Source: Sulfitobacter indolifex
Lineage (GTDB): Bacteria; Pseudomonadota; Alphaproteobacteria; Rhodobacterales; Rhodobacteraceae
Direction of reading: 5' to 3'
Length of the DNA: 64,000 nt
Assembly (NCBI RefSeq): GCF_022788655.1
Contig: NZ_CP084951.1
Span: 620,001-684,000, forward strand
The notes beneath the pieces are model-generated. The model was not told where the DNA came from and did no database searches. It worked only from the letters and a program-made list of their open reading frames with translations. Each line of letters opens with the position of its first letter. Position 1 is the stretch's first letter. Position numbers and translations under genes: made by a program. Below, piece by piece: positions 50,750-62,238 of the stretch.

Positions 50750-53067
50750 TCTGCGGTCAGCAGGGGCGGCCGATCACCCGACAGGCGCTTGTTTTCAACG
50801 CCCAGCACTTCGATCGTCAACTCGCCCTTCTTGGCACCCACCTTGACCACACCGCCTTTCGCGAGCTTGCCGAACAGAAGTTCTTCGGCCAGCGGCTTTT
50901 TGATGTGCTCTTGGATCACGCGGCCCAAGGGGCGTGCGCCCATCTTGTCATCGTAGCCTTTGTCGGCCAGCCATTCGGCGGCTTTTTTGCTAAGCTCGAT
51001 GGTCACGTTGCGGTCCATCAACTGCGCTTCGAGTTGGAGCACGAACTTTTCGACCACCCGCAGGATCACCGATTTCGGCAGCGGCGCAAAGCTGATGACA
51101 GCATCAAGACGGTTGCGGAATTCCGGCGTAAACGTCCGCTCAATCGCGGCGGTGTCTTCGCCAGTGCGCCGCTCGCGGCCAAAGCCCACGGCCTCTTTCG
51201 CCTGCTCGGATGCGCCGGCGTTAGAGGTCATGATCAGCACCACATTGCGGAAATCCACCGTGCGGCCGTTGTGATCGGTCAGCTTGCCGTGGTCCATCAC
51301 CTGCAACAGGATGTTATAGACGTCTGGATGGGCCTTCTCCATCTCGTCAAGCAGCAGCACACAGTGCGGATGCTGGTCCACACCATCAGTCAACATGCCG
51401 CCTTGGTCAAAGCCGACGTAGCCCGGAGGGGCACCGATCAAGCGAGAGACCGCGTGTTTCTCCATATACTCCGACATGTCGAAGCGCAGCAGTTCCACGC
51501 CCAAGGTATCCGCCAGTTGTTTGGCGACCTCGGTCTTGCCGACACCGGTGGGGCCAGCAAAGAGGTAGTTGCCGATTGGCTTGTCCGGCTCTCGCAGGCC
51601 AGCCCGCGACAGTTTGATCGCCGAAGATAGCGCCACAATGGCGTCGTCCTGACCAAAGACCACCCGTTTGAGCGAGCTTTCCAGGTCCTTCAGCACCACC
51701 ACATCGTCTTTCGACACGTTCTTTGGCGGAATGCGGGCGATCTTGGCCACGACAGCTTCGACCTCTTTGGTGCCGATGGTCTTGCGGCGCTTAGAGGCGG
51801 CCACGAGATGCTGGGCGGCACCCGCTTCATCGATCACGTCGATGGCGCTGTCGGGCAGCTTGCGGTCGTTAATGTAGCGATGCGCCAGTTCCACCGACGT
51901 CTTGATCGCATCGGCCGTGTATTTAACGCTGTGATGCTCTTCAAAATAAGGCTTCAGACCCTTAAGGATCTTGGTGGCGTCTTCGACCGAAGGCTCGCTC
52001 ACGTCGATCTTCTGGAAACGGCGGCTCAGCGCGCGGTCTTTCTCAAAGTGCTGGCGGAACTCCTTATAAGTCGTGGAGCCCATGGTGCGCAGTTTGCCAC
52101 CCTGAAGCGCGGGCTTCAGGAGGTTGGAGGCATCCATCGCGCCGCCCGATGTGGCACCTGCACCGATCACGGTGTGGATCTCGTCGATGAACAGCACTGC
52201 GTCTTTATGCTCTTCCAGCTCTGTCACGACGGCTTTCAGGCGTTCTTCGAAATCACCGCGGTAGCGGGTGCCGGCCAAAAGTGCGCCCATATCGAGCGAG
52301 TAGATCGTGGTGTTGGCCAACACTTCAGGCGTTTCACCTGCGACGATCTTGCGCGCCAGACCCTCGGCGATGGCGGTTTTGCCGACGCCCGGATCACCCA
52401 CCAACAGCGGGTTGTTCTTGCGGCGGCGGCAGAGCACTTGGATGCAGCGCTCGACTTCGCTCTCGCGGCCGATCAGCGGGTCAATGTCGCCTTCGCGGGA
52501 TTTAGCGTTCAGATCTACGCAGTATTTTGCCAGCGCGGATTCTTTCTTATCGCCCTCGGTGACGCCTTGGGGCTCTTCTTCATGCTCGGGCGCGCCGCTC
52601 ACCGGGCGGGCTTCGCCATATGCGGGATCTTTCGCCACGCCGTGGGCAATGAAGTTCACCGCGTCATAGCGGGTCATGTCCTGCTCTTGCAGGAAGTAGG
52701 CGGCGTTGCTTTCGCGTTCGGCAAAGATCGCGACAAGCACATTGGCCCCGGTCACTTCGGTCCGGCCCGAAGATTGCACGTGGATGGCGGCGCGCTGGAT
52801 CACGCGCTGGAAAGCGGCAGTCGGCACAGCCTCAGAGCCGTCGATGTCGGTGACCAGATTGCTCAGGTCATCATCTACGAATTCAACCAGCGTGTCGCGC
52901 AGATCAGAGACGTCGACCGAACAGGCTTTCATCACCTGAACCGCGTCAGGTTCATCAAGCAGCGCCAACAGCAGGTGCTCTAGCGTGGCGAATTCATGGC
53001 GGCGGGCATTGGCCAGCGCGAGGGCCGCGTGGATTGCCTGCTCAAGTGTAGTCGAGAATGAAGGCAC
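50746..53067 (-). CDS. clpA: ATP-dependent Clp protease ATP-binding subunit ClpA
   Basis: Double-AAA+ unfoldase of 773 residues that feeds proteins to ClpP. The N-domain (1-145) is followed by D1 with Walker A GDPGVGKTAIAEG and Walker B VLFIDEIHT, then D2 with GPTGVGKTEVAKQ and LLLDEMEKAHPDV. The middle domain of ClpB is absent, which fits ClpA. No clpS is next to it. The leader has a 14-base perfect palindrome 36 bases before the start. Confidence 0.96.
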   Translation of the reverse strand: MPSFSTTLEQAIHAALALANARRHEFATLEHLLLALLDEPDAVQVMKACSVDVSDLRDTLVEFVDDDLSNLVTDIDGSEAVPTAAFQRVIQRAAIHVQSSGRTEVTGANVLVAIFAERESNAAYFLQEQDMTRYDAVNFIAHGVAKDPAYGEARPVSGAPEHEEEPQGVTEGDKKESALAKYCVDLNAKSREGDIDPLIGRESEVERCIQVLCRRRKNNPLLVGDPGVGKTAIAEGLARKIVAGETPEVLANTTIYSLDMGALLAGTRYRGDFEERLKAVVTELEEHKDAVLFIDEIHTVIGAGATSGGAMDASNLLKPALQGGKLRTMGSTTYKEFRQHFEKDRALSRRFQKIDVSEPSVEDATKILKGLKPYFEEHHSVKYTADAIKTSVELAHRYINDRKLPDSAIDVIDEAGAAQHLVAASKRRKTIGTKEVEAVVAKIARIPPKNVSKDDVVVLKDLESSLKRVVFGQDDAIVALSSAIKLSRAGLREPDKPIGNYLFAGPTGVGKTEVAKQLADTLGVELLRFDMSEYMEKHAVSRLIGAPPGYVGFDQGGMLTDGVDQHPHCVLLLDEMEKAHPDVYNILLQVMDHGKLTDHNGRTVDFRNVVLIMTSNAGASEQAKEAVGFGRERRTGEDTAAIERTFTPEFRNRLDAVISFAPLPKSVILRVVEKFVLQLEAQLMDRNVTIELSKKAAEWLADKGYDDKMGARPLGRVIQEHIKKPLAEELLFGKLAKGGVVKVGAKKGELTIEVLGVENKRLSGDRPPLLTAE

Positions 53068-53102
53068 GGGCGTGCTCCTTTTCGATCGGGGTCGGTGAGG
53101 TG

Positions 53103-53116
53103 CTGAGATATCTCAG
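53103..53116. repeat. perfect 14-base palindrome in the clpA leader
   Basis: CTGAGATATCTCAG is fully self-complementary. It lies 36 bases upstream of the clpA start codon, probably in the leader or near the transcription start, and would suit a dimeric regulator. Confidence 0.5.
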
Positions 53117-53242
53117 GCCCCGGTCCGACCATGGCCTCATAGTATTAGAGTTTGGTTGATCATCGCCCATCTTCAAGAAGATTCTGGTCCGAATCGGTCA
53201 CATTTCACGTGAGCGGGGACTTTGGGCCATGATTGCAGGCAA

Positions 53243-54010
53243 TCAGAACTGGTCTTTTCGCTTGCGGATTTCGGTGAACACTTCCGTGTCGGTGGCGTCT
53301 GGCATCCCCAAGGTGGCGCGGATGGCGGGATCGCCCGGGCGCAGAAAGGGATTGGTTTCTAGTTCCAGTGAAAGCTGCGAGGGGACGGTGGGGCGGCCTG
53401 CAGTGCGGGTAGCCTCGATGTCCTTGGACCTTGATATAAGTGCCGCGTTGTCCGGATCAACGGTCAGCGCGAATTTTGCATTGGCGGCAGTGTATTCGTG
53501 GCCCGAGCAGATCGTGGTATCGCGGGGCAAGGCAGCGAGCTTTTGCAGGCTTTCCCACATCTGCGCGGGCGTGCCCTCAAACAGGCGCCCACAGCCGAGC
53601 GCCATAAGGCTGTCGGCGGTAAAGGCCGCGTTGGCCTCCGGCACATGCAATGCGATATGACCCACGGTGTGGCCCGACACATCCAGAACTTCGGCATGCA
53701 GCGCGCCCAACGCGATGCTGTCGCCCTCTGCCACTTCGCGGTCGAGCGGGGGGAGGCGGCGGGCATCGGCCTTGGCGCCGACCACTTGCGCGGGGAAACG
53801 GGTCAGCAGCTCGGCAAGGCCTTGGACGTGGTCGGGGTGGTGGTGGGTCAGCCAAACTTGGCTCAACGTCCAGCCACGGCGATCAAGCTCCGCCATAATC
53901 GGTGCAGCCTCAGGCACATCAATCAGCGTCACGTCGCCGCTGTCATGGTCGCGCAGCAGAAAAGCGTAGTTGTCCGACAGACATGGAATCGTGACCAGAT
54001 CAAAGGCCAT
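53243..54010 (-). CDS. gloB: hydroxyacylglutathione hydrolase (glyoxalase II)
   Basis: MBL-fold thioesterase of 255 residues that hydrolyses S-lactoylglutathione to lactate and glutathione. The binuclear metal site is complete: THHHPDH at 55-61, SGHTVGH near 112-118, FTADSLMALGCGR and CSGHEYT. The C-terminal glutathione-binding domain has PSQLSLELETNPFLR. It is the second step after the GloA-like protein at 5.3 kb. It diverges from a methyltransferase with 63 bases between the starts. Confidence 0.94.
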   Translation of the reverse strand: MAFDLVTIPCLSDNYAFLLRDHDSGDVTLIDVPEAAPIMAELDRRGWTLSQVWLTHHHPDHVQGLAELLTRFPAQVVGAKADARRLPPLDREVAEGDSIALGALHAEVLDVSGHTVGHIALHVPEANAAFTADSLMALGCGRLFEGTPAQMWESLQKLAALPRDTTICSGHEYTAANAKFALTVDPDNAALISRSKDIEATRTAGRPTVPSQLSLELETNPFLRPGDPAIRATLGMPDATDTEVFTEIRKRKDQF

Positions 54011-54073
54011 GGCGTCTTACCTCGCTGTGTTGCTATGGTCGGGTAAGAGTGACACTCACCAAGGCGGGCTGCA

Positions 54074-54820
54074 ATGCATCTTGATGTACAGGATCTGCGC
54101 AATTTCTATTATCGCAGCGCGTTGGGGCGTGCGGCGCAGAAATCCCTGCGCGGGCGATTGTTAGAGCTTTGGCCCGAGGCGAAGGGCCAGACGGTGGTCG
54201 GCTTTGGCTTTGCCGCACCCCTGCTGCGGCCTTATTTGGCCGATGCCCGGCGGGTGATGGTGTTGATGCCCGGTCCGCAGGGCGTGATGCCTTGGCCCGC
54301 GGGGATGCCCAATACCTCGGTGCTGACCGAGGAAACGCTATGGCCGGTAGAGACGGGGGCGGTGGACAAGCTGGTGCTGATGCATGGGCTTGAGACCTCG
54401 GAACGGCCCAGTGAACTGCTGGACGAATGCTGGCGGGTGCTGGGGCCGGGGGGCAAGGCGCTGTTTATCGTGCCGAACCGGGCGGGCATGTGGGCGCGGC
54501 GGGATCGCACGCCATTCGGCTATGGGCGGCCCTATTCGCCGGGACAGCTGGAAACGCAGTTGCGTAAGCATCAATTCCTGCCTGAGCGTCATCTTGGGGC
54601 GCTGTTTCAATTCCCGTCACAGCAGCGAATCTGGATGAAATCCGCCCCATTGTTTGAGAAAGTTGGTCGCCAGATGCCAACAATGATGGGCGGCGGGGCG
54701 ATCTTGGTTGAAGCGACAAAGCTGGTCTACCCGCCACGCGGCCGACCACAGCGCAGCACCGCGCGGCGCGCGATCGGGGTGTTGGAGGGGATCGCTGAGC
54801 CGCAGGCCAAACCGGTCTGA
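54074..54820 (+). CDS. class I SAM-dependent methyltransferase of unknown substrate
   Basis: 248 residues. The Rossmann core is recognisable by [15 protein letters not shown] (weak motif I), the acidic segment [22 protein letters not shown] and [21 protein letters not shown]. Its glycine-rich motif deviates from the usual GxGxG. The N-terminus [26 protein letters not shown] is basic and may bind nucleic acid or membrane. The context, divergent from gloB, is conserved in related genomes as far as I recall, but gives no clear function. Confidence 0.8.
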   Translation: MHLDVQDLRNFYYRSALGRAAQKSLRGRLLELWPEAKGQTVVGFGFAAPLLRPYLADARRVMVLMPGPQGVMPWPAGMPNTSVLTEETLWPVETGAVDKLVLMHGLETSERPSELLDECWRVLGPGGKALFIVPNRAGMWARRDRTPFGYGRPYSPGQLETQLRKHQFLPERHLGALFQFPSQQRIWMKSAPLFEKVGRQMPTMMGGGAILVEATKLVYPPRGRPQRSTARRAIGVLEGIAEPQAKPV

Positions 54821-55106
54821 GCCTTACAGGCTTGAGGCAACCACCATTCGGTCTAGAGGATTCGCCAACGCTGCGGGCGTTTGACCTTAAAGGCCGCATT
54901 TTTCTGCGACACAGGGACGCTGCAGGCCGTAGCCTTTGCAATATTGCCGCGCGTGGGAACATTACCTGCCTATACTGTGTTGCCGGGCGCGAACCTGTCT
55001 GCTACATCGCCCCTGATTTAGACGTCTTGGGTAACTTCAAGCCGCGCCAACTGCTGGTGACGCGAGATTTTCGCATATCCGGCGCTTATTGAACGAGAGG
55101 ATGGAC
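54821..55106 (+). other. non-coding gap before the ATP synthase operon
   Basis: About 286 bases without a supported gene, expected to hold the promoter of atpHAGDC. TATACT at 54971-54976 is a fair -10 hexamer, with TTGCCG at 54944-54949 too far away (21 bases) to be a normal -35. A frame of 86 codons (54832-55092) lacks a ribosome site and family resemblance. Confidence 0.45.
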
Positions 55107-55667
55107 GTGTCCGAACCTGCTTCCATTTCCACCGGCATCGCGGAACGCTACGCGACAGCCGTGTATGATCTGGCCCGCGAGGCCAATCAGGTCGATGCCA
55201 TCGAGGGCGATCTTACCGCACTTGAAGCGGCATTGAACGACAGCGACGACTTTCGCCGCCTGATCTCTTCGCCGCTCTATACGCGCGATCAGCAGGCGCA
55301 GGCGATCAAGGTGCTGGCCGACAAGATGGGCCTGACCAAGACCATGGCGAACACGCTGGCACTGATGGCGCAAAAGCGTCGTCTGTTTGTGTTGCCCGCG
55401 CTGGTCAAGGCGCTGCGCGAGACAATTGCCGAAGCCAAAGGCGAGATCACCGCTGACGTCGTATCGGCCAAAGCGCTGACCAAGACGCAGTCGGACAAGC
55501 TGACCAAGTCGCTCAATGCCTCCACCGGCAAAAAAGTATCACTTCATGCGACCGTTGATGAAAGCCTCATCGGCGGTCTTGTTGTCAAAGTGGGCTCGAA
55601 AATGATCGATACGTCGATCCGTTCCAAGCTCAATTCCCTCCAGAATGTAATGAAAGAGGTCGGATAA
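55107..55667 (+). CDS. atpH: F1F0 ATP synthase subunit delta
   Basis: 186 residues of the F1 delta (OSCP) subunit, which joins the F1 head to the peripheral stalk. The N-terminal helical part begins ISTGIAERYATAVYDLAREANQ and the C-terminal part has the conserved LIGGLVVKVGSKMIDTSIRSKLNSL in two halves. The start is GTG 55107 because GAGAGG stands six bases upstream; an ATG at 55101 would sit directly against that site. First gene of the F1 operon; the F0 genes are not here, as usual for alphaproteobacteria. Confidence 0.94.
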   Translation: MSEPASISTGIAERYATAVYDLAREANQVDAIEGDLTALEAALNDSDDFRRLISSPLYTRDQQAQAIKVLADKMGLTKTMANTLALMAQKRRLFVLPALVKALRETIAEAKGEITADVVSAKALTKTQSDKLTKSLNASTGKKVSLHATVDESLIGGLVVKVGSKMIDTSIRSKLNSLQNVMKEVG

Positions 55668-57206
55668 ATGGGTATCCAAGCAGCAGAGATTTCTGCGATC
55701 CTGAAGGACCAGATCAAGGATTTCGGTCAGGAAACCGAAGTCGCCGAAGTGGGCCGCGTTCTCTCCGTCGGTGACGGTATCGCCCGCGTCTATGGTCTGG
55801 ACAACGTTCAGGCCGGCGAGATGGTCGAATTCCCCGGCGGCATTCAGGGCATGGCCCTGAACCTCGAAGCTGACAACGTGGGTGTTGTTATCTTCGGTTC
55901 CGACCGTGACATCAAAGAAGGCGACACCGTCAAGCGCACCAACTCCATCGTGGACGTGCCAATCGGTGACGAACTGCTGGGCCGTGTTGTTGACGGCCTT
56001 GGTAACCCCATCGACGGCAAAGGCCCGATTGGCGCGACCAAGCGCGGCATCGCCGACGTCAAAGCGCCCGGCATCATCCCGCGTAAATCGGTGCATGAGC
56101 CGATGGCAACTGGCCTCAAGTCCGTTGACGCGATGATCCCAATTGGCCGTGGCCAGCGTGAGCTGATCATTGGTGACCGTCAGACCGGTAAAACAGCTGT
56201 CGCTCTCGACGCGATGCTGAACCAAGCGCAGGTTAACGCCGCTGCTGGCGACGACGAAGGCAAGAAGATGTACTGCGTGTATGTCGCCATCGGCCAGAAG
56301 CGTTCGACTGTTGCTCAGCTTGTGAAAAAGCTCGAAGAAACAGGCGCGATTGACTACTCCATCGTTGTGGCCGCGACCGCGTCCGAGCCTGCACCAATGC
56401 AGTTCCTCGCGCCCTACGCCGCGACCGCGATGGCAGAGCACTTCCGCGACAACGGCCGCCACGCGCTGATCATCTATGATGACCTCTCCAAGCAGGCCGT
56501 GTCCTACCGTCAGATGTCCCTGCTGCTGCGCCGCCCACCGGGCCGTGAAGCTTACCCGGGCGACGTTTTCTATCTCCACTCCCGCCTGCTTGAGCGTTCT
56601 GCGAAGCTAGGTGACGAAGCTGGCAACGGCTCGCTGACGGCTCTGCCGATCATCGAAACCCAAGGTGGCGACGTATCCGCGTTTATTCCGACCAACGTGA
56701 TCTCGATCACCGACGGTCAGATCTTCCTTGAGACCGAATTGTTCTATCAGGGCATCCGTCCTGCTGTGAACACCGGTCTGTCGGTTTCGCGTGTTGGCTC
56801 CTCGGCTCAGACCAAGGCGATGTCGAGCGTTGCTGGCCCGGTGAAACTGTCGCTGGCTCAGTACCGCGAAATGGCGGCCTTTGCTCAGTTTGGTTCCGAC
56901 CTCGACGCCTCGACACAGCAGCTGCTGAACCGTGGTGCGCGTTTGACCGAACTGATGAAGCAGCCGCAGTACGCGCCGCTGACCAACTCGGAAATCGTCT
57001 GCGTGATCTACGCTGGTACACACGGCTATCTCGATAAGGTGGACTTGAACGACGTTGGCCGCTTCGAAGCGGGCCTGCTGGCGCATCTGCGCAGCAAGCA
57101 TGACGACCTTCTCAAGGACATCACCAACAATGACCGCAAGGTCAAAGGCGAGTTGGAAGAGAAGATCAAAGCCGCCATTGACGGTTTCGCCGCCGACTTC
57201 GCTTAA
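55668..57206 (+). CDS. atpA: F1F0 ATP synthase subunit alpha
   Basis: 512 residues. Non-catalytic nucleotide-binding subunit of F1. The P-loop [15 protein letters not shown] lies near residue 170, the arginine-finger region is in [14 protein letters not shown], and the N-terminal beta barrel has [12 protein letters not shown]. The ATG directly follows the atpH stop with no gap. Typical length and full conservation. Confidence 0.98.
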   Translation: MGIQAAEISAILKDQIKDFGQETEVAEVGRVLSVGDGIARVYGLDNVQAGEMVEFPGGIQGMALNLEADNVGVVIFGSDRDIKEGDTVKRTNSIVDVPIGDELLGRVVDGLGNPIDGKGPIGATKRGIADVKAPGIIPRKSVHEPMATGLKSVDAMIPIGRGQRELIIGDRQTGKTAVALDAMLNQAQVNAAAGDDEGKKMYCVYVAIGQKRSTVAQLVKKLEETGAIDYSIVVAATASEPAPMQFLAPYAATAMAEHFRDNGRHALIIYDDLSKQAVSYRQMSLLLRRPPGREAYPGDVFYLHSRLLERSAKLGDEAGNGSLTALPIIETQGGDVSAFIPTNVISITDGQIFLETELFYQGIRPAVNTGLSVSRVGSSAQTKAMSSVAGPVKLSLAQYREMAAFAQFGSDLDASTQQLLNRGARLTELMKQPQYAPLTNSEIVCVIYAGTHGYLDKVDLNDVGRFEAGLLAHLRSKHDDLLKDITNNDRKVKGELEEKIKAAIDGFAADFA

Positions 57207-57221
57207 ACGGGAGATAAGGCA

Positions 57222-58103
57222 ATGCCAAATCTCAAGGACCTGAAGAACAGGATCGCGTCGGTCAAATCGACCCGCAAGATCACCAAGGCCATGCAAATGG
57301 TTGCCGCGGCGAAACTTCGCCGCGCGCAGGAGGCTGCCGAGGCTTCGCGTCCCTATACTGAGCGGTTCAATGCCGTGATGGCAGGGCTCGCGGCCAGCGT
57401 CGGCGGCTCCGACAGCGCGCCCAAGCTGCTCAGCGGCACCGGTGAAGACAAAGTGCATCTGCTGGTGGTCATGACCGCCGAACGCGGGCTGTGCGGCGGC
57501 TTCAACAGCAACATCGCAAAGAAGGCGAAAGCCCATGCGCGTGAATTGCTGGCCCAGGGCAAAGAGGTGAAAATCCTCACCGTTGGTAAAAAAGGCCGTG
57601 ATGCGCTGCGTCGTGACATGGGCAACCTTCTGGTTGGCCATGTTGACCTTAGTGACGTCAAAAAGATCGGCTATGGCGACGCGCAGAAGATCGCGCAGGA
57701 CGTCCTGAACCGGTTCGACGGCGGCGAATTCGACGTGGCGACGATCTTCTATGCGAAGTTCGTGAACGTGGTGATGCAGACGCCGACGGCGCAGCAAATC
57801 ATCCCGGCCAAGTTCGAAGCCGAAGACGGCGAAGACAGCGGTGCGTCCACATTGTTCGACTATGAACCCAGCGAAGAGGCGGTCTTGGCCGATCTTCTGC
57901 CGCGCGGGGTCGCCACGGCGATCTTCTCGGCGCTGCTGGAGAATGGCGCGTCCGAGCAGGGTGCGCGTATGTCGGCGATGGACAACGCAACACGCAACGC
58001 GGGCGAGATGATCGACAAGCTGACCATCCAGTACAACCGCTCGCGTCAGGCTGTCATCACCAACGAGCTGATCGAAATCATTTCCGGCGCGGAAGCGCTG
58101 TAA
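57222..58103 (+). CDS. atpG: F1F0 ATP synthase subunit gamma
   Basis: 293 residues; the rotating central shaft of F1. The N-terminal helix [36 protein letters not shown] (in overlapping pieces), the [14 protein letters not shown] motif and the C-terminal helix [22 protein letters not shown] are conserved. Fifteen bases separate it from atpA, with GGGAGA as ribosome site. A small acidic insert (AEDGEDSG) stands near residue 205. Confidence 0.97.
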   Translation: MPNLKDLKNRIASVKSTRKITKAMQMVAAAKLRRAQEAAEASRPYTERFNAVMAGLAASVGGSDSAPKLLSGTGEDKVHLLVVMTAERGLCGGFNSNIAKKAKAHARELLAQGKEVKILTVGKKGRDALRRDMGNLLVGHVDLSDVKKIGYGDAQKIAQDVLNRFDGGEFDVATIFYAKFVNVVMQTPTAQQIIPAKFEAEDGEDSGASTLFDYEPSEEAVLADLLPRGVATAIFSALLENGASEQGARMSAMDNATRNAGEMIDKLTIQYNRSRQAVITNELIEIISGAEAL

Positions 58104-59546
<1,443 letters not shown>

Positions 59547-59558
59547 GGAGCGCTGACA

Positions 59559-59999
59559 ATGGCAGACACAATGCAATTCGACCTCGTTTCGCCGGAACGG
59601 CGGCTGGCATCGATGCAGGTGACGGCCGTGCAGATTCCGGGCACTGAGGGCGACATGACGGCCATGGCCGATCATGCGCCCACCATCACCACCCTGCGTC
59701 CGGGCCTTCTGCGCGTTGAAGGGCCGGAGGGCACGTTCGAGTATGTCGTGACCGGCGGCTTCGCCGAAATCGGCGGTCAGGGCGGCGTGTCTGTGCTGGC
59801 GGAACGTGCCGTGGCACGCGCCGACATGACCCAGGAAGAGATGGACAGCATGGTGGCGGAGGCGCATTCCGTCTACGCCCGCGCCAAGGACAACTGGGAA
59901 AACGAACCCGGTCCCGTGGATGATGCGGCCAAGCTTCTGGCCGACATGGTTGCCGTTGGCGATCATATCGGGTTGTCGAGCAAGCAGCCCAACCTGTAA
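59559..59999 (+). CDS. atpC: F1F0 ATP synthase subunit epsilon
   Basis: 146 residues; regulatory subunit on the base of the F1 shaft. The N-terminal beta sandwich has [27 protein letters not shown] and [21 protein letters not shown]. The C-terminal helical part is short and acidic. AAGGAG lies before the ATG. Last gene of the F1 operon, ended by a strong terminator. Confidence 0.95.
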   Translation: MADTMQFDLVSPERRLASMQVTAVQIPGTEGDMTAMADHAPTITTLRPGLLRVEGPEGTFEYVVTGGFAEIGGQGGVSVLAERAVARADMTQEEMDSMVAEAHSVYARAKDNWENEPGPVDDAAKLLADMVAVGDHIGLSSKQPNL

Positions 60000-60015
60000 T
60001 GCTTTGAAAGCTTTT

Positions 60016-60043
60016 AAAAAGCTCCGCTTCGGCGGGGCTTTTT
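60016..60043 (+). terminator. intrinsic terminator after atpC
   Basis: AAAAAGCTCCGC (60016-60027) pairs with GCGGGGCTTTTT (60032-60043) with one G-T wobble, and the loop is a C(TTCG)G tetraloop. A run of T bases closes the structure. Confidence 0.95.
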
Positions 60044-60109
60044 GCTTTTAAGCCTCTGGCTCCTGCGGCATCATCGCGTCATGAGAGCCAAATCAAACAC
60101 ATCCGAAAC

Positions 60110-60460
60110 ATGAAACGACTGCGCAGCCATACCATCGGTCTGGACAGCGGCGATGTCATGCTGTTCTCGGACTATGAGGACGGTGGGCCGATGTGGACGG
60201 GCAGGGGCCAGCGCGAGCGCCGTCGCCGGATCACCTTTTCAGAACCCTTCCGCGAGCCGCCCCATGTTCAGGTGAACATGTCGCTTTGGGACATCGACGC
60301 CAGTACCGTCACCCGTGCGGACATCTGCGCTGAGGCGGTGACTGAAGCGGGTTTTGATATGGTGTTTCGCACCTGGGGCGACACCCGCGTCGCACGGGTG
60401 CGCTTGGCTTGGACGGCGATTGGGGGCGTAGGGGAAGAGGACGACTGGGTCGTCGGCTAG
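60110..60460 (+). CDS. H-type lectin domain protein
   Basis: 116-residue single-domain protein of the H-type lectin family (the Helix pomatia agglutinin and discoidin C-terminal fold, which binds N-acetylgalactosamine-type sugars as a trimer). The pattern is a beta sandwich with ITFSEPFREPPHVQVNMSLWDID, then AEAVTEAGFDMVFRTWGDTRVARVRLAWTAIG. No signal peptide is visible, so it may stay inside or leave by another route. It lies just after the ATP synthase terminator and 60 bases from the convergent prs. Confidence 0.82.
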   Translation: MKRLRSHTIGLDSGDVMLFSDYEDGGPMWTGRGQRERRRRITFSEPFREPPHVQVNMSLWDIDASTVTRADICAEAVTEAGFDMVFRTWGDTRVARVRLAWTAIGGVGEEDDWVVG

Positions 60461-60519
60461 GCAAGGCCCAGCAGGGTGGGGCAGCCCGTGGAGGCCGCCC
60501 CTAGATCGCAGCGCGCAGC

Positions 60520-61539
60520 TTAGCTCGCGGCATACATTCCGTCATAGATCGGACCAAGTGTCTCTGCCTCAAATAGCGAAGAGACAGAGGTGCCGTTCCA
60601 GATGTTCAGGATCGCTTGGGCAAACATCGGCGCCGTCGGCACGATGCGGATGTTCGGTGCTTTCTTTATCGCAGCGGTCGGCGCGATGCTGTCGGTGATC
60701 ACCAGCGATTTCATGACCGAGTTCTCAACCCGCTCAACCGCAGGGCCGGACATAACGCCGTGAGTAATGTAGGAATGCACTTCCTTGGCACCATTCTCCA
60801 GCAGCACTTCAGCGGCTTTGCAAAGCGTGCCAGCAGTATCGCAGATGTCGTCCACGATCAGGCAGATCTTGCCCTTCACGTCACCAATCACGGTCATCTC
60901 GGCCACTTCGCCCGCCTTTTCGCGGCGCTTGTCGACGATCGACAGAGGGGAATTAATACGCTTGGCCAGCTCACGCGCACGGGCCACGCCGCCCACGTCA
61001 GGGCTGACGACCATCAACTCATCCATGCGGTCTTTGAAGGTGTCTTTGATGTCGAGCGCGAAGATCGGCGAGGCGTAGAGGTTGTCGACTGGGATGTCGA
61101 AGAACCCCTGAATCTGTGCCGCGTGCAGGTCCATCGTCAGGATGCGTTCGATGCCACTCCCGGTCAGCATATTGGCGACCATCTTGGCGGTGATCGGCGT
61201 GCGGGCCTTGGTGCGGCGATCTTGGCGGGCGTAGCCGAAGTAGGGCAACACAGCCGTCACCCGGGCCGCCGAAGACCGGCGCAGCGCGTCGGCCATGATC
61301 ATCAGTTCCATCAGGTTGTCATTGGCCGGGTTCGACGTGGGCTGGATGATGAACATATCCTCACCGCGCACGTTCTCATAAACTTCGACGAAAATCTCGC
61401 CGTCGTTGAAGCGTTCGACCCGTGCGTCCACGAGCCCCACGTTAACGCCGCGATGCAGCGACATGCGCCGGGCGATGGCCTTGGCAAGCGGCATATTGGC
61501 ATTGCCTGAGATCAGCTTAGGTTCTGAAGTGCGTGGCAT
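60520..61539 (-). CDS. prs: ribose-phosphate pyrophosphokinase
   Basis: 339 residues; makes phosphoribosyl pyrophosphate for nucleotide, histidine and tryptophan synthesis. The ATP-binding [18 protein letters not shown], the flexible [20 protein letters not shown] loop and the PRPP-binding [12 protein letters not shown] motif are intact. Somewhat longer than the 315 residues of E. coli, with inserts in the middle, as in other alphaproteobacteria. Confidence 0.96.
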   Translation of the reverse strand: MPRTSEPKLISGNANMPLAKAIARRMSLHRGVNVGLVDARVERFNDGEIFVEVYENVRGEDMFIIQPTSNPANDNLMELMIMADALRRSSAARVTAVLPYFGYARQDRRTKARTPITAKMVANMLTGSGIERILTMDLHAAQIQGFFDIPVDNLYASPIFALDIKDTFKDRMDELMVVSPDVGGVARARELAKRINSPLSIVDKRREKAGEVAEMTVIGDVKGKICLIVDDICDTAGTLCKAAEVLLENGAKEVHSYITHGVMSGPAVERVENSVMKSLVITDSIAPTAAIKKAPNIRIVPTAPMFAQAILNIWNGTSVSSLFEAETLGPIYDGMYAAS

Positions 61540-61641
61540 AGGGGCTCCGGAGCAGCGGTAGGTTGCAGATTCGTGACGTTGACACCGCTTAGCATGCGCT
61601 TACGGTCGGGCAAAGCTGCACCGCCCCCGAAGGAGACTCAA

Positions 61642-62238
61642 ATGGCCCGGATCGACTATTTTTTCGCGACCCTGTCACCCTATTGCTACCTCGCCGGGAA
61701 TCGGCTTGAGGCGATTGCTGAAATGCATGGGGCCGAGATCGTTTACAAGCCGTTCGACATCGTCGCGGCTTTCCCGCGGACAGGTGGTTTGCCCCCAGCC
61801 GAGCGTCATCCTAGCCGCAATGAGTACCGTGCGCAGGATTTGCCGCGTCAGGCGCGCAAACTGAATTTGCCCTTCAACCTCAAGCCGGCGCATTGGCCCA
61901 CGAATGGCGCGCCCGCGGCCTATGCCGTCATCGCTGCGCAGAACGCAGGCGGCGGTGACCTAGGCAAGCTTACTCATGCAATCACCCGCGCCGTTTGGGC
62001 CGAGGAAAGGGACATTGGCCATGACGATGTCGTGCGCGCTTGTCTGGAAGAGGCCGGTTTTGACCCCGACTTGGCGAACAGCGGGTTGTTGCAGGGCGCT
62101 GAGACCTATTCAGCGAACCTTGAAGAGGCTGTGGCGCAGGGCGTCTTCGGTGCGCCCTTCTATATCGTCGGAGATCAAAAGTTCTGGGGGCAGGATCGGT
62201 TGGAAGACCTTGATTTGCACCTCGGGGGCAAGCTGTGA
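61642..62238 (+). CDS. 2-hydroxychromene-2-carboxylate isomerase-like DsbA-family protein
   Basis: 198 residues of the DsbA-like thioredoxin fold: IDYFFATLSPYCYLAGNRL at the start (a Ser-Pro-Tyr-Cys site in place of CxxC), NAGGGDLGKLTHAITRAVWAEERDI in the helical insert, and GVFGAPFYIVGDQKFWGQDRLEDL at the end. This matches glutathione-dependent isomerases that act on 2-hydroxychromene-2-carboxylate. AAGGAGA precedes ATG 61642. It is coupled to the next gene by a GTGA overlap. Confidence 0.85.
   Translation: MARIDYFFATLSPYCYLAGNRLEAIAEMHGAEIVYKPFDIVAAFPRTGGLPPAERHPSRNEYRAQDLPRQARKLNLPFNLKPAHWPTNGAPAAYAVIAAQNAGGGDLGKLTHAITRAVWAEERDIGHDDVVRACLEEAGFDPDLANSGLLQGAETYSANLEEAVAQGVFGAPFYIVGDQKFWGQDRLEDLDLHLGGKL

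Noticed and set aside
54832..55092. 86-codon frame before atpH
   Set aside because: Low-confidence composition, no clear ribosome site and no known counterpart in the atp promoter region.
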